Source: Micromonospora antibiotica
GTDB lineage: Bacteria; Actinomycetota; Actinomycetes; Mycobacteriales; Micromonosporaceae
Direction: 5' to 3'
Assembly (NCBI RefSeq): GCF_017599305.1
Contig: NZ_JAGFWR010000001.1
Location: 248,001 to 312,000 of the forward strand
Length of the DNA stretch: 64,000 bases
Shown here: piece by piece, positions 1 through 8,375 of the stretch
Layout: each line of letters opens with the position of its first letter
Numbering within the stretch: position 1 is the stretch's first letter
Made by a program: the position numbers and the translations under genes
The notes under the pieces: generated by a model
Seen by the model: the letters and a program-made list of their open reading frames with translations, nothing else
Database searches by the model: none
Told to the model about the DNA's origin: nothing

Positions 1-712
1 TGAACTGAGCAAAGGTTCGACCGCTCGGGGCTGCCCTCTTGTAGATCCCCAGCGAGCCGTCACCATCGACGACACCACGCCAGAAGTCGCGCGAGACGAC
101 CAACCGCTCGTCGATGGAATCATCGTATCTGCCCAATTCGATGAGCCGGTCCGCCAAGCTCCGCGACCGCACCGAGAACTGACACGAGCCCTGGGTCGGA
201 TTTGTTTGGGAGATGCTGTTACCGCAGCCCAGATAATCCCGCAGCGCGACCAACTGGCCTCGGTCCCGCTCAGCCAGCCCTATCGATATCTGCGGCAGGT
301 GACCTGGCCGGTAACTGACACACCCGTCAGCGAACAGGAACCCGATCCAGTAGCAGGCATCAGGCGTCAGGCTGTCGAAGGCATCGTGCCGCAAACCCTC
401 CGAGACTGATGGGATATTGATTCCTCGGCGGGAGACCAGGCCGCGAACAGACGGAACCGTGACGCTGAACTCGGTGGCGATCTGCCCGAGGCTAACTCCG
501 TCGAGAAATCGATTTATCACTTCCCCCCGCTGCGCATCCGTCAGCTTGCCGGTCCGACGCGCAGGTACGCCACAACGACGGAGCACCCCTCGGATCGCCT
601 GCCTTGTCACCCCGTAACGCAGGGCGATACTCGTGATGCTCTCCCCGCTCTCCGCACGTACGACCACGTCTCGTCGCCGCTCAGCGGCGAGTTGCGTCCC
701 GACCTCGGTCAT
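1..712 (-). CDS. Free-standing LAGLIDADG homing endonuclease with N-terminal helix-turn-helix domains (3' end beyond window)
   Basis: The frame starts at ATG 712-710 and stays open to base 1, giving 237 residues with no stop, so the C-terminus lies outside the window. Residues about 20-50 and 63-97 look like two successive helix-turn-helix units. They are followed by two dodecapeptide motifs: YWIGFLFADG (121-130) and FWRGVVDGDG (210-219), each with the acidic residue expected for metal-dependent cleavage (D129, D218). The start codon overlaps the dnaB stop as ATGA, so translation is probably coupled to dnaB. Codon use differs from neighbours: ATA, AAT, CGA and TTT codons appear, suggesting fairly recent arrival. 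The likely role is double-strand cleavage of an allele lacking a mobile element; the dnaB intein next door is the obvious candidate cargo, but that link is inference. Confidence 0.8.
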   Translation of the reverse strand, partial: MTEVGTQLAAERRRDVVVRAESGESITSIALRYGVTRQAIRGVLRRCGVPARRTGKLTDAQRGEVINRFLDGVSLGQIATEFSVTVPSVRGLVSRRGINIPSVSEGLRHDAFDSLTPDACYWIGFLFADGCVSYRPGHLPQISIGLAERDRGQLVALRDYLGCGNSISQTNPTQGSCQFSVRSRSLADRLIELGRYDDSIDERLVVSRDFWRGVVDGDGSLGIYKRAAPSGRTFAQF

Positions 713-3045
713 CCGATGGCCATATCGACGAATCGAGAGAGATGAAGCTGGGCCGCGACCGTTATACTGTCGGTCGGACCATTCCTGTGCTTGGCGATTA
801 TGAAATCCGCCTCTCCGGCACGCGGCGACTCCTTGTCGTAGTAGTCGTCGCGGTGCAACAGGATGACGACGTCAGCATCTTGTTCGATCGAGCCAGATTC
901 GCGCAAATCGGACAATTGGGGTCGCTTGTCGGTGCGTTGCTCGGGGCCACGGTTGAGCTGGCTGACCGCGATCACCGGGCACTCGACCTCCTTGGCCAGC
1001 AGCTTGAGGCCACGGGACAGGTCCGCGACCTCCTGCTGACGGCTCTCGGTGCGCTTCGGTGAGGTCATCAGCTGGAGATAGTCGACGACGATCATTTTGA
1101 GATCGTGCTTCTGCTTGAGCCGCCGCGCCTTCGCCCGGATCTCCATCAGGTTCATGCTCGGCGTGTCGTCCACGAACAGCGGCGCCTCGCTGATCTCACC
1201 CATGCAGCGGGCCAGCTTGGTCCAGTCGTCGTCGGAGAGCTGCCCGCTGCGCAGCACGTGCAGCGGGACCCGTGCCTCGGCCGAGAGCAGCCGCATGACG
1301 ATCTCGACCTTGCTCATTTCCAGCGAGAAGATGGCGGCGGCCTGGTTGGCCCGGATCGCCGCGTTGCGGGCGAAGTCCATGCTGGCCGTGCTGTTGTGGG
1401 TGGGGATCATCGACCGGCCGGCCAGGTAGAGATGGTCCGGGTTGTCGACGGTCACGCACCGCACCGGCACGCTGGCCACCGGCCGCACGTCCACCACGTA
1501 CCGGACACCCGGGTCGGTGCGTGGGCGGACGGCCTCGGCGGACGCCCTGGGCTCGCGGCGGAAGACGGCGTCCTGGGTGGCGAAGGCGACCGTGTACGTC
1601 GTCCCGGTCCGACCGGGTGCCGGCCGCTCGGTGACCGTGCAGCGGTACCCGAGACCCACCACGAGTTCCCGTACGTCACCGGTCAGCCGACGTGAGGTCG
1701 AGGTGTACCGGAGGTCGCCGGTCGGGGTGAGGGTGCCGGCGGTGTCCATCAACCCGGCGAGCAGCGCCCGACGTTGCGCCTCGGAGCCGCGCAGGTAGTC
1801 CCGGGGGATGTGCTTGTCCGCGAGGACGCCGATCTCCCGCAGCGTCGCCAGGAAGGACCCGGCGAGATGACCCGGGTCGGCCCGGCCGTCGCCGAGCCAG
1901 CCACCCAGGCCGTACGGGGGGATGGGCACCGCCCGCTCGGGCAGTTGCAGGGGGGCGCAGGTGGCGACGGCGTGGCGGGGGCTTCCCTCCGGGCCGGTAC
2001 GCAGCGTCGCCGCGATCTGCGCCGTGGTGAGTACGCCGTCGCCGGCCTCGGCGGGGCCCTGAGCTGCGGCTGCCGGTATGCCGCCCGCCGGCGCGAGGGC
2101 CCACCTCCGGGTGCTGGTCTGCCACAGGTGCTCGGCGTCGGCGACGATCACGCTGCCGTCGGAGAACTCGACCTCGTAGCAGGGACGCCCGCGCATCACG
2201 GCGAACGCGGCGGTGACCGTGGTCGGCGTACCGTCGGCGGCGAGCAACCGGTCGCCGACCTCGACCTCACCCATCGTGGTCCAGCCGTCGGGGGTGGGCA
2301 GCGGCGTGTCCAGGGCGAGCGCCTTGCCGAGACCGGGCCGGCCGGCCACGATGATGAGCTGCCCCGGGTGCAGGCCGTTGAGCAGCCGGTCCAGGTCGGT
2401 GAAGCCGGTCGGCACCCCGGTCATCACGCCGCCCTGCGCGCCGACCGCCTCGATCTCGTCGAGGGTGGGCTGGAGCATGTCGGCGAGGATCGCGAAGTCC
2501 TCGCTCACCCGCCGTTCGGTGATCTCGTAGACCGCCTGCTGGGCCAGGTCGACGACGTCGTCGACGTCGCGGCTGCCACCGGCGGCGGTGCCGTAGCCGA
2601 GCTGCACGATCCGGGTGCCCGCCTCGACGAGGCGGCGCAGCACCGCGCGTTCGCCGACGATCCGGGCGTAGTAGGAGGCGTTCGCCGCCGTCGGGACGGC
2701 CGCCATGCAGGTGTGCAGGTAGGGGGCGCCACCGACCCGGGCGAGGTCCCCCGAGTCGGCGAGGGCCGCCGCGACGGTGATGCCGTCGGCCGGCTCACCG
2801 CGCCCGTAGATGTCGAGGATCGCGTCGAAGATGGTGGCGTGGACGGGCCGGTAGAAGTCGGTCGACTTGAGGATCTCGACGACGTCGGCGATCGCGTCCT
2901 TGGAGAGCAGCATGCCGCCGAGGACGCACTGCTCGGCGGCCACGTCCTGGGGTGGGGTCTTGTCGAACTGGCCGTCGCGGGGCGGCGGGGCGGACGACTG
3001 CCCCGCTGCCCGGGGCTCCGCCCGCATGTCGTCGGTGACCGACAC
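709..3045 (-). CDS. dnaB: Replicative DNA helicase DnaB with an in-frame class 3 intein
   Basis: This encodes 778 residues: a 310-residue intein (242-551) inside a 468-residue helicase, the normal DnaB size. The N-terminal helicase domain is about 30-170. The RecA-like ATPase has its P-loop GRPGLGK-S split by the intein between K241 and S552. The C-extein carries the DYLQLM Walker B strand and the usual C-terminal end (FVDMAIG). DnaB unwinds duplex DNA at the fork and contacts primase. I chose GTG 3045 because a GGAGGGGGA ribosome site lies just upstream and the protein then begins like other actinobacterial DnaB proteins; the frame is open further upstream to 3426 but that part looks non-coding. 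The gene sits downstream of the rpsF-ssb-rpsR-rplI operon, as in mycobacteria, with one divergent gene in between. Confidence 0.95.
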   Translation of the reverse strand: MSVTDDMRAEPRAAGQSSAPPPRDGQFDKTPPQDVAAEQCVLGGMLLSKDAIADVVEILKSTDFYRPVHATIFDAILDIYGRGEPADGITVAAALADSGDLARVGGAPYLHTCMAAVPTAANASYYARIVGERAVLRRLVEAGTRIVQLGYGTAAGGSRDVDDVVDLAQQAVYEITERRVSEDFAILADMLQPTLDEIEAVGAQGGVMTGVPTGFTDLDRLLNGLHPGQLIIVAGRPGLGKALALDTPLPTPDGWTTMGEVEVGDRLLAADGTPTTVTAAFAVMRGRPCYEVEFSDGSVIVADAEHLWQTSTRRWALAPAGGIPAAAAQGPAEAGDGVLTTAQIAATLRTGPEGSPRHAVATCAPLQLPERAVPIPPYGLGGWLGDGRADPGHLAGSFLATLREIGVLADKHIPRDYLRGSEAQRRALLAGLMDTAGTLTPTGDLRYTSTSRRLTGDVRELVVGLGYRCTVTERPAPGRTGTTYTVAFATQDAVFRREPRASAEAVRPRTDPGVRYVVDVRPVASVPVRCVTVDNPDHLYLAGRSMIPTHNSTASMDFARNAAIRANQAAAIFSLEMSKVEIVMRLLSAEARVPLHVLRSGQLSDDDWTKLARCMGEISEAPLFVDDTPSMNLMEIRAKARRLKQKHDLKMIVVDYLQLMTSPKRTESRQQEVADLSRGLKLLAKEVECPVIAVSQLNRGPEQRTDKRPQLSDLRESGSIEQDADVVILLHRDDYYDKESPRAGEADFIIAKHRNGPTDSITVAAQLHLSRFVDMAIG
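1393..2322 (-). mobile_element. DnaB class 3 intein at the P-loop (DnaB-b type site) with a degenerate endonuclease domain
   Basis: The insertion runs from A242 to N551 of the precursor. Its first residue is Ala, not Cys or Ser, and it shows the class 3 Trp-Cys-Thr signature: W308 in HLWQT (block B), C530 in VRCVTVD (block F) and T549 in IPTHN (block G). C530 would be the branch nucleophile, and S552 is the +1 residue. Between the splicing blocks is a shortened LAGLIDADG domain: GGWLGDG (381-387) and LAGLMDTAG (429-437). In the second motif the catalytic Asp position is Ala, and only about 45 residues separate the motifs, so the endonuclease is probably inactive. Splicing should still occur, because without it the ATP site is interrupted. 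Confidence 0.9.
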
Positions 3046-3435
3046 GGTTCCCCCTCCACAGCGTCGAGCTGGCCCCAGCGGTACGCCGGTGGTGTGCCAC
3101 CTGCCGGTCGGGTCGATCGGGGGGCCATCGCGCGACCGGTCGGTGCCCCACGATACGGACCCCGAGGTCAGACCCTCAACCGGCGCGGTGGATGAGCCTC
3201 GGGACAACCTGTGGACGCGAGTGGACAACCATGTGCGCAGCGTGTGCACAGCCTGTGGAAAACTGTGGAGGAAATCCGGGCCCAACGGCTCTGACCTGCT
3301 GTTTCTTTGTCCCCACCCTGTGGACGAATAATTTCTGGTAAGGCTCTTGGGTCGGTCTTCCCGTACTATCTCTGCGAAACGGCTACACCTGGACAGCGGA
3401 TTGCACTTTCGGTTGAGAAGGGTCACGCTCCGGCC
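3046..3435. promoter_or_regulatory. Divergent dnaB upstream region with degenerate DnaA-box-like 9-mers
   Basis: This 390-bp gap between dnaB and a divergent membrane gene has no convincing gene. It carries several TGTGGA-type 9-mers: 3187-3195, 3210-3218, 3220-3228, 3254-3262, 3264-3272 and 3319-3327. They resemble the DnaA box (TTATCCACA or TTGTCCACA read on the other strand) but most have one or two mismatches. Promoters for both flanking genes must lie here; I could not place them with confidence. Confidence 0.5.
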
Positions 3436-5199
3436 GTGAGTTACCGGGACTGGGAGCGCGGGGAGGGCAACCCGCGCGAGCGTCAGCCGATCGCCCCGTG
3501 GGACGACCTCGGCGACCCGGTCCTGTCAGCTTCACACTCCTCGACGGACCGCTACCGCACGCCGAGCCGCCGCCGGGCGGTCGAGCGTGGCCAGGAGGAG
3601 CCCGTCGACGCCTACCTGCCCCGGTGGGCGGTCGAGTCGGGGATCGCCCACGCCGACGGCCGTGGCCGGCACGCCGCCCCGGACGACGAGGACGACGACG
3701 CCCCTCCGGTCTCCGGGGTGGGTCGTCGTGCCGCCAGACGGCGGCGGGAGAGCGAACGGCGGGAAACCCGCGCCATCGCCGCGGCCCCCGAGTCCGACCA
3801 CACCCGGGAGTGGACTTTCGACCGCCCACAGGATCAGGGGTACGTCGGCAGCCGGCGGGCGGACACCGATGAGGGTGCGCCGGTCTCCGGGGCCGCCCCG
3901 ACGGCCCGCCCTCGGCGGTCGCCGTCCCGCCGGCCCGAGGTGATCTGGTCCGGCGGTGACGACTCCGACCTGCCGGTGGAGGCCGTACCCGAGCAACCGC
4001 CCCGGCGACGGCGGCGCAACACCGACGATTCGTGGGCCCGGCCGTTGACCGACCCGGGAAGCCGTCCGGCGAGCGACCCGTGGAGCCGTTCCGCCGAGCC
4101 GGAGCCGGAGTACCGGCCTGCGGTGGACCCGTGGGACGCGTCCGGCGTGCACAGCTGGCAGAGTCCGGTGGCCGACGACCGCTGGGAGCGTCCCGGCGGG
4201 GCGTCGCGGTGGGAGCAGAGCGACGACACCGGCCAGTGGGACCGGTTCACCGACACCGCGCAGTGGGACCGGACGGACATCGGCCGGTGGGGGTCGGTGA
4301 CCGCGGATCGTGACGAGGTCGGCCGCCGGGACACGGGCGGTGTCGGCCGGTGGGGGTCGGTGACCGCGGATCGTGACGAGGTCGACCGCCGGGACACGGG
4401 CGGGATCGGCCGCCGGGACACGAGCGGGATCCGCCGCCGGGACACCGGCGGTGACGACCGGTGGGGCCGGGACGACGCCGACCGGTGGGACACCGACGGT
4501 GTCGGCCGCCGGGCCCGGGACGACGTCGACCGGTGGGAACGGTCGGTGCCTCCCCGGTCCTCGCAGCCGGTGACGGGTGGCGAGGGCTGGCCGTGGGGTG
4601 AGCAGCCGGAGGGGTTCTGGTCGGGCACCCGGCTGGCCGGCGACGATCCCCGGTGGATGGACCCACCGACCTCGGCACCCCGCTCTCCGGTGGTGGGTTA
4701 CACGGCACCGAGGCCCCGGCCGGTGCCCCGGCGTCGGGCCGAGCCGGCGTCGGGCCGGTCGGTGGCGACGGCCGCACTGCGGGACCGGATCGGATCGGTG
4801 GGTGCCGGTTCGTGGAACCGCCGCCTGGAGGACGACCTGCTCGACCCGGACCCGGGTGGCCCGCTGCGCCCGCTGGTCTACACCGCCGCCTGCTACCTGG
4901 TGCCGGCGGTGCTGGTGTTTCTGTGGCTGTTGACCCTGGACGGTCAGCCGCCGGCCGGCTGTGTCACGGACATCAGCGGCGGCGGGTGTGAACCGCCCCG
5001 GGCGCACGCCTTCGGTTCCCTGGTCGCGGGGGCACCCCGGTTCGGGCTGTCGCTGCTGAGCAGTCTGGTGGTGGCGGTCCTGCTGCGCCGGGTGGGGACG
5101 ACCTGGCGGCCGGCGACGGTGGCGTTGGCGGCGGCGGTGGTGGGTGGTGGCCTGTCCACCGTGTTGATCAGCGCGATCACCGGTCAGCCGATCGGCTGA
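3436..5199 (+). CDS. Hypothetical protein: long charged disordered N-terminus and C-terminal membrane segments
   Basis: The protein has 587 residues from GTG 3436. An upstream in-frame extension to 3307 exists but runs into the DnaA-box-like region. Residues 1 to about 450 are rich in Arg, Asp, Gly, Pro and Trp and look disordered, with repeated GRWG/RRDTGG units. The last 110 residues hold about three hydrophobic helices (LVYTAACYLVPAVLVFLWLL, then FGLSLLSSLVVAVLL and VALAAAVVGGGLSTVLIS) with two Cys in the extracytoplasmic-looking loop between the first two. I recognise no enzymatic domain. It is transcribed divergently from dnaB and converges on rplI. Proteins with this build are common and poorly characterised in actinobacteria. 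Confidence 0.7.
   Translation: MSYRDWERGEGNPRERQPIAPWDDLGDPVLSASHSSTDRYRTPSRRRAVERGQEEPVDAYLPRWAVESGIAHADGRGRHAAPDDEDDDAPPVSGVGRRAARRRRESERRETRAIAAAPESDHTREWTFDRPQDQGYVGSRRADTDEGAPVSGAAPTARPRRSPSRRPEVIWSGGDDSDLPVEAVPEQPPRRRRRNTDDSWARPLTDPGSRPASDPWSRSAEPEPEYRPAVDPWDASGVHSWQSPVADDRWERPGGASRWEQSDDTGQWDRFTDTAQWDRTDIGRWGSVTADRDEVGRRDTGGVGRWGSVTADRDEVDRRDTGGIGRRDTSGIRRRDTGGDDRWGRDDADRWDTDGVGRRARDDVDRWERSVPPRSSQPVTGGEGWPWGEQPEGFWSGTRLAGDDPRWMDPPTSAPRSPVVGYTAPRPRPVPRRRAEPASGRSVATAALRDRIGSVGAGSWNRRLEDDLLDPDPGGPLRPLVYTAACYLVPAVLVFLWLLTLDGQPPAGCVTDISGGGCEPPRAHAFGSLVAGAPRFGLSLLSSLVVAVLLRRVGTTWRPATVALAAAVVGGGLSTVLISAITGQPIG
4280..4405 (+). repeat. 63-bp in-frame tandem duplication within the membrane protein gene
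   Basis: Two near-identical 63-bp copies (4280-4342 and 4343-4405) encode a 21-residue unit beginning GRWGSVTADRDEV. Shorter RRDTGG-like repeats follow to about 4455. The period is a multiple of three, so the frame is kept. Confidence 0.85.
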
Positions 5200-5330
5200 C
5201 CTGCGCGGCGTTCCCGGCGTCGGTGGCGCCGCGCGGTGCCGCCGAGCCTGGCTCCGGGTGATGTGCGGTCGACGGTTGCCGGGGTGATGGGACGCCGCCG
5301 CAGAGCCCCGGGCCGTCGGTGGACATGACT

Positions 5331-5359
5331 TGGCCCGCACCGGGTGCCGGTGCGGGCCA
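5331..5359 (-). terminator. Strong stem-loop downstream of rplI
   Basis: The stem is a perfect 13-bp repeat (5331-5343 with 5347-5359) with a 3-nt loop. It lies 26 bp beyond the rplI stop and between convergent genes, so it can serve as a terminator for both. There is no T-tract. Confidence 0.8.
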
Positions 5360-5384
5360 TGTCGGGTGATGCTGTGCGGTGAGG

Positions 5385-5831
5385 TCAGCCCTGGACGACG
5401 TTGAGGTCGAACTTGGCGGACACCTCGGGGTGCAGCTTGACCCGCACCGGGTAGGCGCCGGTCGACTTGATGTGACCGGGCATCTCCAGCCGACGACGGT
5501 CGAGGACCGGGCCGCCGGCCGCCTTGACGGCGTCGACGACCTCGGCCGGGGTGACCGAGCCGAAGAGCCGGCCACCGTCGCCGGCGCGGACCTTCAGGTT
5601 GACCTTCAGGCCCTCAAGCTGGTCCTTGACCTCGGTGGCGTGGCCCAGGTCGCGGATCTCCCGGGCCGAGCGGGCCCGCTTGATGACCGTGACCTGCTTC
5701 TCCGCACCCTTGGTCCAGCTGATCGCGAAGCCCTGCGGCAGCAGGTAGTTACGGCCGTAGCCGTTCTTGACCTCGACGATGTCGCCGGGGGCACCGAGAC
5801 CGGAAACTTCCTGGGTCAGGATGATCTTCAT
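5385..5831 (-). CDS. rplI: 50S ribosomal protein bL9
   Basis: The product is 148 residues, the usual bL9 length. It begins [30 protein letters not shown], written here as motifs [18 protein letters not shown] and NGYGRNYL, which are the family's N-terminal 23S rRNA-binding domain. A long connecting helix and a C-terminal globular domain follow. It is the last gene of the rpsF-ssb-rpsR-rplI operon, 14 bp after rpsR, and ends just before a strong hairpin. Confidence 0.98.
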   Translation of the reverse strand: MKIILTQEVSGLGAPGDIVEVKNGYGRNYLLPQGFAISWTKGAEKQVTVIKRARSAREIRDLGHATEVKDQLEGLKVNLKVRAGDGGRLFGSVTPAEVVDAVKAAGGPVLDRRRLEMPGHIKSTGAYPVRVKLHPEVSAKFDLNVVQG

Positions 5832-5845
5832 GTCGGTGCCTCCTC

Positions 5846-6085
5846 TCAGCGGGCCGTGGCGGTGTACGGCAGGAGCGCCATCTCACGGGCGTTCTTGACC
5901 GCACGGGCGATCTGCCGCTGCTGCTGGGAGGTGACCCCGGTCACCCGCCGAGCGCGGATCTTGCCGCGGTCGGAGATGAACTTACGCAGCAGCGCGGTGT
6001 CCTTGTAATCGATATAGGTGATCCCGTCCTTGTCGAGCGGGTTCACCTTCTTCTTCGGCTTGCGAAGTGCCGCAGCCTTGGCCAT
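5846..6085 (-). CDS. rpsR: 30S ribosomal protein bS18
   Basis: The product is 79 residues from ATG 6085, which is preceded by AGGAG at good spacing; the open frame further upstream lacks family similarity. The motifs [18 protein letters not shown] and [17 protein letters not shown] are typical of bS18, which pairs with bS6 on the ribosome platform. No CxxC zinc motif is present. The gene sits between ssb and rplI in the standard order. Confidence 0.97.
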   Translation of the reverse strand: MAKAAALRKPKKKVNPLDKDGITYIDYKDTALLRKFISDRGKIRARRVTGVTSQQQRQIARAVKNAREMALLPYTATAR

Positions 6086-6126
6086 TGCACGTGCTCCTGG
6101 TTTACGATCGCGGGCGCTCGGCGCCA

Positions 6127-6645
6127 TTAGAACGGTGGCTCCTCATCAAAATTGGCGCCCGAACCACCGCGCGAGGAGGGAGCCGGAGCAGCAGAGGCCC
6201 AGGGGTCGTCGAAGTTGCCTCCGCCGCCGCCCTGATTGCCACCGCCACCGGAACCGAAGCCACCGCCGCCACCACCGGAACGCGACATCTTCTGCACCTT
6301 CGCCGTGGCGTAGCGCAGCGACGGGCCGATCTCGTCGACCTCGAGCTCGATGACGGTGCGCTTCTCACCCTCGCGGGTCTCGTACGACCGCTGACGCAGC
6401 CGACCCGAGACGATCACGCGGGCGCCCCGCTGGAGCGACTCGGCGACGTGTTCCGCCGCCTGCCGCCACACGGTGCAGGCCAGGAAGAGCGGCTCGCCGT
6501 CCTTCCATTCGTTGGTGGTCTTGTCCATGAACCGGGGCGTCGAAGCGACCCGGAACTTGGCGACCGCCGCACCCGACGGGGTGAACCGCAACTCGGGGTC
6601 ATCGGTCAGATTGCCGATGACCGTGATGGTGGTGTCTCCTGCCAT
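6127..6645 (-). CDS. ssb: Single-stranded DNA-binding protein
   Basis: The product is 172 residues from ATG 6645 (AGGAG seven bases upstream). Residues 1-110 form the OB fold ([20 protein letters not shown], then FRVAST and W-x-D-G-E patches). A Gly-rich linker follows, and the acidic tip DEEPPF recruits replication and repair partners. It protects single-stranded DNA at forks. It is cotranscribed with rpsF and rpsR, the classic arrangement. Confidence 0.97.
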   Translation of the reverse strand: MAGDTTITVIGNLTDDPELRFTPSGAAVAKFRVASTPRFMDKTTNEWKDGEPLFLACTVWRQAAEHVAESLQRGARVIVSGRLRQRSYETREGEKRTVIELEVDEIGPSLRYATAKVQKMSRSGGGGGGFGSGGGGNQGGGGGNFDDPWASAAPAPSSRGGSGANFDEEPPF

Positions 6646-6742
6646 GACCAACTCCTCGCGCACTCATCGTTGCGTCGTACAGACTCGCAGAGCCGTACGA
6701 CAGCACCGACGAGGCTGATCCGGGCGAACCGGGGTTGAATGC

Positions 6743-7033
6743 TTAGCGCATCTCCGGCCGGATGACCTTGGTGCGCAGCACGGACTCGTTGAGCCGCAGC
6801 TGGCGGTCGAGTTCGGCCACCGCCTCCGGCGTCGCCTGAAGGTCGATGACGGCGTAGATGCCCTCGGCCTTCTTGTTGATCTCGTACGCGAGGCGCCGGC
6901 GGCCCCACACGTCGGTCTTCTCGACCGAGCCACCCGCGGTCCGGATCACGTTCAGGTACGTGTCGAGCGAGGGTGCGACGGTGCGTTCCTCGAGGCTGGA
7001 GTCGAGGATCACCATTACTTCGTAATGACGCAA
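6743..7033 (-). CDS. rpsF: 30S ribosomal protein bS6
   Basis: The product is 96 residues from a TTG start at 7033, chosen because AGGAGGTGA lies eight bases upstream and the protein then begins [11 protein letters not shown], the family N-terminus. The RRRLAYEI strand and the C-terminal [10 protein letters not shown] agree with bS6. The protein binds bS18 on the 30S platform. It is the first gene of the operon and has a long leader. Confidence 0.97.
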   Translation of the reverse strand: MRHYEVMVILDSSLEERTVAPSLDTYLNVIRTAGGSVEKTDVWGRRRLAYEINKKAEGIYAVIDLQATPEAVAELDRQLRLNESVLRTKVIRPEMR

Positions 7034-7586
7034 GACGTGCTCACCTCCTGTGGGCTAGGCGGCCACGGTCCTTCCGTGGCAGGAGGTCGTGCGTCGTGCC
7101 CGTCCCGGAGCGGGGGAACCCGACCGGACGCGGACAACCGGACCAGAATACCCGGCCCCGACGATCATGCCCGGGCAGGTCGACCCGACGGGGTGACCCG
7201 GCCGGGCAGGAAGGGCGACAGGGGCCCACCGCGACACCCGAAGGCCGGCGGTGGACCCCTGTCCACGGGGCCGCGGGGCGTCCCGTCCGCATTCCTTGGG
7301 TGGGACCTGGGGAGGAACGACCACACCGATGAGGTTGGATCGAGGACACCCCGCGGAGCTTCATCCTGTTGTTATCTGACGGTACAACGGCAATCGTCAC
7401 GTGATAGCCGAATTGCAACTATTCGTCCCACTGCCCTATCTCGGTCAACGATCGCCGCGGTCACCGGGTGACGCCACGCACCCTGCGGCGCGACGCACCG
7501 GGGCGGCGGGACGGGGCGGCGGGACGGCGCGACTTGCCCGCGACCGTCACCACCCGGCGTCGGGGACGGGACGTAGGCTCGCCTGC
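7034..7586. other. Long leader and promoter region of the rpsF operon
   Basis: No gene is convincing in this 553-bp gap. The minus-strand leader of rpsF contains a strong hairpin (entered separately). The segment 7360-7430 is locally AT-richer and is the most likely place for the rpsF promoter, but I cannot assign -35 and -10 boxes. Confidence 0.45.
7219..7261 (-). promoter_or_regulatory. Hairpin in the rpsF leader, candidate S6:S18-type autoregulatory RNA
   Basis: Bases 7248-7261 pair with 7219-7232 over 14 bp with one G-T wobble on the minus-strand transcript. The apical part contains CCG and a TTCG segment. It lies about 190-230 nt upstream of rpsF. Leaders of S6 operons in several phyla carry a hairpin with a conserved CCG bound by S6:S18. 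Position and the CCG fit, but I could not confirm the full consensus. Confidence 0.35.
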
Positions 7587-8369
7587 ATGCGTATCGGAGC
7601 CCACGTCGACCAGGCCGACCCGCTGGCGGAGGCGGCCACCCGTACCGCCGAGGCGGTGCAGTTCTTCCTCTCCGACCCGCAGGGCTGGAAGGCCCCGAAA
7701 CCCCGGGAGGACGCCGACCGGCTGCGCGCCGCCGACGTGGACCTCTGGGTGCACGCCCCGTACGTCATCAACGTGGCCACCCTCAACAACCGCATCCGCA
7801 TCCCCAGCCGCAAGCTCCTGCTGGCCCACGCCACTGCGGCGGCGCAGCTCGACGCCCGGGGGTTGATCGTGCACGGCGGCCACGTCAACGCCGGTGACGA
7901 CCTCGCCGTCGGCTTCGACAACTGGCGCAAGACCTTCGCGTACGCGGCCGACTCCGGTGGCTTCCCCGTGCCGGTCCTGATCGAGAACACCGCCGGCGGC
8001 GACAACGCCTGCGCCAGGCGGCTCGACGCGCTGGCCCGGCTCTGGGACGCCCTCGGTGACTACGAGGTGGGCTTCTGCCTCGACACCTGCCACGCGTACG
8101 CCGGTGGCGAGGAGCTGCTCGACCTGGTCGACCGGGTGAAGGCGATCACCGGCCGGATCGACCTGGTGCACGCGAACAACTCCAAGGGCGGATTCAACTC
8201 CGGGCAGGACCGGCACGACAACCTCGACGGCGGCACCATCGACCCGGAGCTGCTGGTGGCGGTGATCCGGGCGGCGGACGCCCCGGTCATCGTGGAGACC
8301 CCCGGCGGGGCGACCGGTCAGGGTGCCGACATCGCCTTCCTCCGTGGGCAGCTCGGCACGGGGGCCTGA
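7587..8369 (+). CDS. nfo: Endonuclease IV-type AP endonuclease (TIM barrel)
   Basis: The product is 260 residues from ATG 7587. The frame is open upstream but only the shorter form starts like the family (MRIGAHV). Metal-binding patches typical of endonuclease IV are in order: HGGHVNAGD, LIENTAGG, CLDTCHAYAGG, HANNSKGGFNSGQDRH and IVETPGG. The enzyme should nick 5' of abasic sites in base-excision repair, in the cytoplasm. It is followed six bases later by a membrane protein gene and is probably cotranscribed with it. Confidence 0.9.
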   Translation: MRIGAHVDQADPLAEAATRTAEAVQFFLSDPQGWKAPKPREDADRLRAADVDLWVHAPYVINVATLNNRIRIPSRKLLLAHATAAAQLDARGLIVHGGHVNAGDDLAVGFDNWRKTFAYAADSGGFPVPVLIENTAGGDNACARRLDALARLWDALGDYEVGFCLDTCHAYAGGEELLDLVDRVKAITGRIDLVHANNSKGGFNSGQDRHDNLDGGTIDPELLVAVIRAADAPVIVETPGGATGQGADIAFLRGQLGTGA

Positions 8370-8375
8370 GCGCCG

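Noticed and set aside
1774..3195. Plus-strand frame of 473 codons opposite dnaB
   Set aside because: It is a shadow of dnaB and its intein; no ribosome site or domain supports it.
3046..3426. Longer dnaB N-terminus starting at 3426
   Set aside because: The extra 127 residues run through the DnaA-box-like intergenic DNA and have no family similarity; GTG 3045 has a strong ribosome site.
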